Below, piece by piece: positions 58,601 through 64,000 of a DNA stretch of 64,000 nt. Origin of the DNA: a virus. The notes beneath the pieces were generated by a model that saw nothing but the letters and a program-made list of their open reading frames with translations, did no database searches and was not told the origin of the DNA. A program made the position numbers and the translations under genes. Each line of letters begins with the position of its first letter. Position 1 is the stretch's first letter. The stretch is from positions 27,058 through 91,057 of the IMG/VR virus record IMGVR_UViG_3300034062_008235, one strand, 5' to 3'.

Positions 58601-59416
58601 CAAGTCTGGAAATACAGGGATTACTGGGATTGGTGTAGAAGTAGCAATAGGTGCTGGAACTGGGATAAGGCTATTTGATTCTTTTGGTCTTGGAGTAGCT
58701 CTTTCAACACCAGAGACTACTTTACTGCAACCTTGGCTATTAACAGTTAAAACTGGGTCTACAACAAAGTTAGCAGGATAAACGTGTGTTCCGGTTAATG
58801 CATTTGTTTCTATTGCCCCATCCCCGAAATCTAATTGAAAATCTGTAATATTACCATTGATATTAATAACATATGATATTGTTGTTCCTGTAACAGGACT
58901 TTGACTTGAGATTAAATAATAAAAAACAACATCTGGACAATTAGAGTCATCTGTAATTTGATCTAAAGCGTTTAAATTTCTGATTCTCCAATCGAGTGTT
59001 GTTTGGTCTGGATTTTCAGAATAACCAATAAAGTTTTCCGTATTAACAATTGATCTTGCTAATTGATTGTGATGTTCAGCCATCACAAATCCACGAATAT
59101 CTGTTCCAGCTGGATTGAATTTAGATTTAACTCCTCCAATACTACGCAAACAGTTAAACAAAGCATTAACTTTGCCAGTATATTGTTCTACACCTACGTT
59201 CTCGTAATAAAGAACTTCTCCAGAAATAGTGGCATATCCATTGTCTGCCCATATTTCTGGTTTATCGGCATCAACTGGTTTGATATATAATGTTGTATCA
59301 AACTGTTCAGCAGATATTATTAGAACACTTTCTGTAGTGTTGTAAACCCTAAAAAGTGTTCGATCTGTATCGTACTTTTTGGGATATTGTGACGTTGGAG
59401 GTAAATTTTGACTCAA
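55658..59416 (-). CDS. Large modular adhesin/tail fibre with Cys-rich repeats
   Basis: A 1252-residue protein, TTG start 59416 after AAGGTG. In order: an N-domain of about 180 residues with ISAEQFDTTLYIKP and AEHHNQLARSIVNTE; a PKD-like segment near 190-220; a Pro/Ile linker; a domain at about 385-535 with VRITIQEFRSLKADSKIGDV, resembling proprotein-convertase P-domains; a PSVSPSVSP linker; six Cys-rich repeats (630-1000) with C-x-C-x-W/Y patterns; and a charged C-terminal region. Likely receptor-binding or host-attachment protein. Confidence 0.7.
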   Translation of the reverse strand: MSQNLPPTSQYPKKYDTDRTLFRVYNTTESVLIISAEQFDTTLYIKPVDADKPEIWADNGYATISGEVLYYENVGVEQYTGKVNALFNCLRSIGGVKSKFNPAGTDIRGFVMAEHHNQLARSIVNTENFIGYSENPDQTTLDWRIRNLNALDQITDDSNCPDVVFYYLISSQSPVTGTTISYVININGNITDFQLDFGDGAIETNALTGTHVYPANFVVDPVLTVNSQGCSKVVSGVERATPRPKESNSLIPVPAPIATSTPIPVIPVFPDLNIPVPSIVPFEFTPPPIIIPRFGDFPSVITFGGNISIPSLISVGPIPSLVVVIDIPSIIVVDNIPSVISLSPVTGTLNFNDCFNVETGQIDIRSLCTANPYPAVFGNSGTSCAGTPTVNSVRITIQEFRSLKADSKIGDVRMLLVGPSGTAVLLFALGTNSYTVANFINLTFDDTSGNYITPVSTPTPLNGGTYHCSSNGLQNVNFSAPAPAGPYNTSLSAFSNSAPGGTYTLYVQKFNNDAGYSTCQKVGVIGNASLNVCIANNICFTPSPSPTPSSSPSVSPSVSPSVSPSVSPSSGPSSPINPASPAVSPSSVPSTPIDPALTPNTPSSGPAVPPTPVTPSPSYSPPAPEDCSNCTCEYTYLSDDTWAVTDTCRNRSNNSEEPCSDNCECPVPPMTGGILDDLMYLPCRSYCNVDCAWQWDGTSWGEPTLNCGNGDCSCEPPITPGTDPGQSGTSHCYTNPTNCSTSCIYTWSIEDDTWLLTTDCQDSVDCYCEEVSSEPPTSFEDIKRYTTCQTNGDTNACAEISPNKACKCTCDWNAEAAFWTSDGVCRNVSGAADSFCQCCGNCEEVCAGLDDPTPPKSLQDFYVFEPCTPLSEPGCAVCTGNCYYRCSAVNTWTERGLNDCGGDVGCACGETPTSPCTPNVTPDIVTSCSAQVTPSVTPNVTPNVTPNIGNCDNCVVTVKCVPGVPVGGGDPTGYIWEIDVAQNIACHPDGNPTGLCNGECSCPYIGAPCGTPIAPAPNQNCSCTPVTPTAFNFSVNNYAEDNIYYAIKDPVLTNNKCECLNLSADDASIYFENLGIFSTLSECSKFSNKENAYLLKDRTKLREIEVSINTYNQEYVQKLSEYINTNTTKEINTFVNELGQLSITRSVPSAQKPPNSESINIPEIQFMAVTPQTKNQYVVTPVMPEFKEIKILSNDVVVEEIKIDKIDIQEKEQDVKSIDNNAVNLINILKAKTLFKDVDEDEKESTQFKDRS
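57711..57758. repeat. 12-bp tandem repeat, four copies
   Basis: CTAGGACTTACA repeated exactly four times in the Ser/Pro/Val linker of the adhesin. Each unit encodes Val-Ser-Pro-Ser in the reverse frame. Confidence 0.9.
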
Positions 59417-59440
59417 CTTAGCACCTTTTGATTCCTATAA

Positions 59441-62400
59441 TTAAAATATATTGCAATTCCATTGAGAATTATCAACTCTTTCTGGTAATTTGTTAAATGT
59501 CAGCGTAATATCGTCAAATTTCACAAAAGAATTATTTGAGTAATCAAAACTTAAATAAACAGCGTGATCATTATCAGAACATGCTACTAAAGTATTATTA
59601 ACATTATTATAATCAGATTTTGTAGTATCTTGAAATTCTCTAAACGCTAAAGAATTCAAACCGGGACCACCAACTGACCAAATTGATGTATTTGGATTAT
59701 ATGCTGACACGCTACCAGTATTATTGAAGAAATATAACCCAGATACTAGATTAGTCAATTGACCTTCTGTCTTTTGTCCACCAACAATATCTGTTAATTT
59801 TTCAAAGTAATAAATAAAGTCAGCTCCATTTTCCTTTGTCCTGTAAAAACTTTGTAATTGGAAAAATTCACCCACACCGCTATTCCTAAGTATGTAACCA
59901 TTTCTTCCATTAATTGCAGTTCTATACACTGAGAAATAACCGTACAAGCTTACGTTGTCATCAAATTGTGAAGGATTTTGCCGAAGTTCTGTTGACCCAC
60001 CCAAATATTGATCGGCTACTGTTGAGATTGCAGAATAAACATTAGTTGTAAAATTATGTTCTGTAATTTGTTGATTAGTAAGAGATAATCCAGAAGTTTG
60101 ACTTAAAGGATTTCCTAACAAGAAATATTGACGGTTTTCAAAAGCATAAGCAATCCAGTTCCATGGTCTGTAATTAGTATTATAGTTGTTGTAAGTTTCA
60201 TTGAAAGCATTAAAGTTTATGGAAATAATTTCTTCAAGAGATGAAGCTTGTGTTGATTCTCTGCCGCTTGCATAGCTAATTGTTAAATTACCACCAATAC
60301 CACTTGAATAATAACCATTTATTGTTGAGAAATTATTTCTTGAAAATTCTCTAATAGCTTGGTTTTCATTTTCTGTGCCAATTAAGAAATCATTGTTTAT
60401 AGTAACTTCTTTACCTGTTATTTGTGTTTTTTTGAACACTTCGCTTAACAACCCCATTTCGTTAGCATAAATGTAATTTGTATTATCTGCATATGCAAAA
60501 AGATAATAGTTTTTACTTTCAACAACATTGATATAGTTTACTTTCTGAGTAATCCTATAAGATCCGTTAGAAGTTATACATTTTAAAGCAATTCCATAAA
60601 TTCCACCAATCCCATAATTAACATTTGTGCTATCCATATTTGGATGAGATAAAGAATCACTTAATATCCATTCGTAAGTAGTAATTGGATCTATTGCATA
60701 TTGACCATTACTTGTGACAGTAAAATACAAATTCATATTATTTGAAGTTTTAACTTGATTGTTAATCTCTATTTGGTATGCATTAAGTTCAGGCTCCAAT
60801 ACGGCAAAATCAGGAGCAATATATCTTGCATTGATATAACTTGGTAAAGAAGAAGTATTAGATCCAAATCGATTTGCAACTGTTAATTTTACATCATAAA
60901 CACCGGGATTTTGATAAGTGTGTGAAACATCTGCCGTAGAATTGACTAAAGAATAACTAATGACTTTTGTTGAACCATCACCAAAATCCCAAGTGTAAGT
61001 TATATCATTATTTTGCAACTCTTTTCCTGTGTTAAAACTCAAATCTGTGAAATTAACAGCAAATGGAACAATTCCAATTGTAGAATTAGCTGTAAACCAT
61101 GGTTTAGGATTGTAAGCAATTGTTCTTAAGTAATTTATTCTTTGTTCCATTGTTCCAAATAACGGCTTTGCTGTTGTTTGTCCGACAATTCCAGAGAACC
61201 CTTGAATTAATTTCAAAGCATCTTTGATAACATTGTGATGTTGAGCAACAACATTCATAGTAACATTTGTTACATTTTTCGGTTTATCAGAGTCTACAAA
61301 ACCCTCAATCAATTTGATATCATCAAATGTGGTGTCACTTTTAGATGTATAATAAAATGAAATTGCTCTGAACTCTGGATCACTGCAATTTTCTGTCAAA
61401 GTTATAATACCAGAATCTGGGAACAAAGACATAACAGATGGATTATTTTCTACAATTACACTTGTATCACCTATCATGTAATCTTGAGCCAAAGAAAGTC
61501 TTAAACTGTCTTTTACACCATAGAGATTTGCGTCTGTATCCAATAAAGATGGATAATTCAATCTTGGAAGCACTAAACTTGTTGAAGGAGGTGTTGGTGC
61601 AATTGGAACAACTGGAGGTATTGGCGTTACAGGCGCAATTGGTGATGGTATAATTGGAGTTACAGGAGCAACTGGTGCTGGAACTGGTGTAGGAGTTGGC
61701 GTAGGAGTTGGTGTGGGAGTCGGTGTCGGTGTAGGAGTTGGTGTAGGAAAACAATTTGTTATTAATGCTGCTTGACATTCTTCTTCTGTTGCGTAAACAC
61801 CAATTTCTGTGTATTGATTTTGAGCAAAAGGTCCAGAACCAGTGTAATAATATTCAATGTAATAGTCATCACCATAAACACAGATGCAATCACCAGCATC
61901 GATTCCTTTTAAAATGTCAAAACTGCTGAAATTTGCTCGTAATAAATGATATCCGCAATTTGTGATATATGTTGAGCATGTTTCGCATACTAATAACGCA
62001 GCATCACATTCTTCCTTTGTCTGATACACTCCTGTTTCAGTAAATTGATTTTGAGCAAAAGGTCCAGAACCAGTGTAATAATATTCTACATAATGGTCAT
62101 CACCATAAACACACAAACATTGCCCTATAAATAATTCTGGAGCAGCAATTGGATTATCGACATTTACTTTCAATAAGTGATAACCACAATTTTCCAAAAA
62201 ATATTCGCATTGTACTGATGGTGCTACAGGTGTTATTTCACATTCATTTTTTGCAAAATTGCAATCTTCAAGGCTGTTGTAAATGCCATATACTTCAAAC
62301 TGATTTTGTGCATATTCACCTGAACCAGTATAAAAATAATTTATATAAAATTCATCGCCATAGACACATATGCAATCGTTTTTCAATAATGATGTATTGG

Positions 62401-64000
62401 CAATAGGATAATCTACTTTTGCTTTCAATAAATAATAACCACAGTTTTTTATTAACACTGTGCATGGCGATCCCGGATCTGCACATCTAACAGTTTGTAT
62501 TAATACGCCATTTGGAATACAAGTGCTTACTATCAATTCGCCTAATGGCGTAAATATTTGTATCCATGCAATTCCTATGTGACAACCACCATCTATAGCG
62601 CATGCTAATTCAAAAGTAAAATGTCCGTTTTGATCTGCAACTATGTTATTCGGGAGCACAAACTGTGTTTGTCTATCACCACCTGTAGCACCATTATTAA
62701 GATCAACAGTTCCAATTTCCACATCATTTACAAGAAATTTAAATATTGCCCTATCGCAATAATGTCCACCCGGACATGGTCCTTCACTATCACTGTATCT
62801 TATCAATGCTGTATATCCAGACAAATCTATATCTGTTATACACAAAGGTAATGTGGGTGGTGGTAGTGGTTCACATGTAATAAACGCCGCTGTGTCATTT
62901 CCAGTAAGAGTTACATAAGTTCCATTGCCATATGCAACACTGTACCAGTCTTGCGATGATGGAAGAGGCAATTCTTCCCATTCTTCACCATCTGTTGAAA
63001 AGAATGATGTTGCTCCTATTTCAGTCCCATAAGCATCTTTTCTTCCTTGAATTACCATGAACCCTTCAAGAACACCACCTGCACCATAGGTAACACTGCC
63101 TAAATTGGAAACTCCGGGCTTTATTGCTGGCAATTCTCCAGTCCAATTTCGTCCATCTATTGATCTTGCTGTACGACCATCTCCAATTGCTAGAAAAAAT
63201 GAATTTCCATAAGCTAAAGTATTCCAACCAGAAACTATGGGGTCAGTGATTGTCCCCCACGGCATAGTATTTTCGTCCCAAGTAACTCCATCATATGTTG
63301 ATATTGATCTGCGTTTTATTCCAGTATATGTTATCGCTACTGTTATGTTACTTAAATTAATGTCTCCACTTGCGCATAAAGCTCCTCTGACATCTCCTTT
63401 GTTTGAAACTAAATTCCAAGTTAAACCAAGATCTGTTGAAGAAATAACTTTTTCATTTATAGATTCTGCTATTGTAAAAGTCCCACCATTAAAAGTAGAA
63501 TAAACAATTCTATTTGGTTTAAAATTACTATCTACAATGTTCTGTGGAGCTGTCCAGCTAGTTCCATTAGTTGAAGTCGATATTTTAGGTATATTTCCTG
63601 AAGTGCCATCTCCAAGACATACTGCTATAAAAGTATTGCTGCCATATGCTATATCAATCCATTTTGCACTTATTGGCAAATTAAATGAAATCCAAGTCAC
63701 ACCATCACTGCTATATGCTCCTTTGTTGCCTTCTCCAATCGCATAAAAAGCATTTTTATCTTCTACAAATATAACTCTGTTCCAATGCTGAGAAACAGGT
63801 AGTTTTGTTGGAACCCAAATAAGATTGCAACCGGGTTGTGGCGGCGGTGGTGGTGTAGGACTAGGTGATGGACTAGGACTAGGTGATGGACTAGGACTAG
63901 GTGATGGACTAGGACTAGGTGATGGACTAGGACTAGGTGATGGACTAGGACTAGGTGATGGACTAGGACTAGGTGATGGACTAGGACTAGGTGATGGACT
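59441..64000 (-). CDS. Giant modular fibre/adhesin, N-terminus outside window
   Basis: At least 1519 residues; open to the window edge. From the edge: Ser-Pro repeats; a beta-propeller with BNR/Asp-box repeats (SSDGVTW, STNGTSW, STDGEEW and similar) near 60-330; a lectin-like segment; three copies of a 70-residue Cys-rich repeat (NCGYHLL...CVYGDDYY...YTGSGPFAQNQ); a Thr-Pro linker; a domain shared with the neighbouring adhesin (AQHHNVIKDALKLIQG); PKD-like domains with WDFGDGS; and a long beta-rich C-terminal region. Ends with a stop at 59441. Likely host recognition. Confidence 0.75.
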   Translation of the reverse strand, partial: SPSPSPSPSPSPSPSPSPSPSPSPSPSPSPSPSPSPSPSPSPSPSPSPTPPPPPQPGCNLIWVPTKLPVSQHWNRVIFVEDKNAFYAIGEGNKGAYSSDGVTWISFNLPISAKWIDIAYGSNTFIAVCLGDGTSGNIPKISTSTNGTSWTAPQNIVDSNFKPNRIVYSTFNGGTFTIAESINEKVISSTDLGLTWNLVSNKGDVRGALCASGDINLSNITVAITYTGIKRRSISTYDGVTWDENTMPWGTITDPIVSGWNTLAYGNSFFLAIGDGRTARSIDGRNWTGELPAIKPGVSNLGSVTYGAGGVLEGFMVIQGRKDAYGTEIGATSFFSTDGEEWEELPLPSSQDWYSVAYGNGTYVTLTGNDTAAFITCEPLPPPTLPLCITDIDLSGYTALIRYSDSEGPCPGGHYCDRAIFKFLVNDVEIGTVDLNNGATGGDRQTQFVLPNNIVADQNGHFTFELACAIDGGCHIGIAWIQIFTPLGELIVSTCIPNGVLIQTVRCADPGSPCTVLIKNCGYYLLKAKVDYPIANTSLLKNDCICVYGDEFYINYFYTGSGEYAQNQFEVYGIYNSLEDCNFAKNECEITPVAPSVQCEYFLENCGYHLLKVNVDNPIAAPELFIGQCLCVYGDDHYVEYYYTGSGPFAQNQFTETGVYQTKEECDAALLVCETCSTYITNCGYHLLRANFSSFDILKGIDAGDCICVYGDDYYIEYYYTGSGPFAQNQYTEIGVYATEEECQAALITNCFPTPTPTPTPTPTPTPTPTPTPVPAPVAPVTPIIPSPIAPVTPIPPVVPIAPTPPSTSLVLPRLNYPSLLDTDANLYGVKDSLRLSLAQDYMIGDTSVIVENNPSVMSLFPDSGIITLTENCSDPEFRAISFYYTSKSDTTFDDIKLIEGFVDSDKPKNVTNVTMNVVAQHHNVIKDALKLIQGFSGIVGQTTAKPLFGTMEQRINYLRTIAYNPKPWFTANSTIGIVPFAVNFTDLSFNTGKELQNNDITYTWDFGDGSTKVISYSLVNSTADVSHTYQNPGVYDVKLTVANRFGSNTSSLPSYINARYIAPDFAVLEPELNAYQIEINNQVKTSNNMNLYFTVTSNGQYAIDPITTYEWILSDSLSHPNMDSTNVNYGIGGIYGIALKCITSNGSYRITQKVNYINVVESKNYYLFAYADNTNYIYANEMGLLSEVFKKTQITGKEVTINNDFLIGTENENQAIREFSRNNFSTINGYYSSGIGGNLTISYASGRESTQASSLEEIISINFNAFNETYNNYNTNYRPWNWIAYAFENRQYFLLGNPLSQTSGLSLTNQQITEHNFTTNVYSAISTVADQYLGGSTELRQNPSQFDDNVSLYGYFSVYRTAINGRNGYILRNSGVGEFFQLQSFYRTKENGADFIYYFEKLTDIVGGQKTEGQLTNLVSGLYFFNNTGSVSAYNPNTSIWSVGGPGLNSLAFREFQDTTKSDYNNVNNTLVACSDNDHAVYLSFDYSNNSFVKFDDITLTFNKLPERVDNSQWNCNIF
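61686..61746. repeat. Thr-Pro codon repeat
   Basis: Imperfect GTAGGAGTTG-type repeats encode an alternating Thr-Pro linker of the giant adhesin, joining Cys-rich repeats to later domains. Confidence 0.75.
63861..64000. repeat. 18-bp tandem repeat, nearly eight copies
   Basis: CTAGGTGATGGACTAGGA repeated without change to the window edge. In the reverse frame it encodes Ser-Pro repeats. Copy number is probably variable. Confidence 0.95.

Noticed and set aside
63861-64000. Regular repeats that could look like a CRISPR array
   Set aside because: The 18-bp units are contiguous with no spacers and encode Ser-Pro in frame of the adhesin.

Overview
The window is an AT-rich, densely coded stretch of a T4-related myovirus. 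Host genus cannot be told from it, and no bacterial housekeeping genes, tRNAs, rRNAs, IS elements or CRISPR arrays were seen. T4-type proteins recognised: UvsX, gp32, gp41-like helicase, gp61-like primase, UvsW, gp46/gp47, gp55 sigma, tail sheath gp18, two gp19-like tube proteins, gp15, gp13, probable gp14, a gp26-like baseplate protein, and possibly UvsY. It departs from T4 in using a family A DNA polymerase, an adenosylcobalamin-dependent ribonucleotide reductase, a PD-(D/E)XK resolvase-like nuclease, a MoxR ATPase/VWA pair and an actin-like ATPase.

Layout. 1-7609 (all minus) holds replication and recombination genes, followed by a 495-base AT-rich spacer with two long hairpins (7610-8104), the best origin candidate. 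8105-12798 alternates strands gene by gene around UvsW. 12837-20415 (plus) holds gp47, gp46, NrdJ, a glutamine amidotransferase and a nuclease. 20424-25098 (minus) holds VWA, MoxR, a structural protein and the gp26-like gene with a -1 frameshift extension. 25181-28083 ends with gp55. 28084-47294 is the virion region (tubes, sheath, neck, small head-type proteins, amidoligase). 47263-53883 carries a Cas4-like nuclease, primase, actin-like ATPase, glycosyltransferases and an abundant-looking virion protein. 53958-64000 ends in two very large modular adhesin or fibre genes, the last running off the window.

Three patterns cut across the annotation. First, about ten otherwise unrelated small late proteins begin with a T4 capsid-targeting-like leader (M-K/I-x-F-x-E/Q-F/W/Y) followed by a hydrophobic-x-Glu site like that cut by the T4 prohead protease; this predicts a set of proteins packaged in the head. 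Second, coding strand switches 30 times in 64 kb; divergent pairs share 15-35 base spacers with a TATATA-type box, often only 2-6 bases before an ATG without a ribosome binding site, which suggests leaderless late messages, and convergent pairs often overlap at their ends. Third, a canonical slippery heptamer joins the gp26-like gene to a 73-codon extension. An amidotransferase whose catalytic cysteine is preceded by ATT, an amidoligase, and TPR/GT9-type glycosyltransferases beside Ser/Pro-rich adhesins suggest dedicated chemical modification of the virion or host surface.
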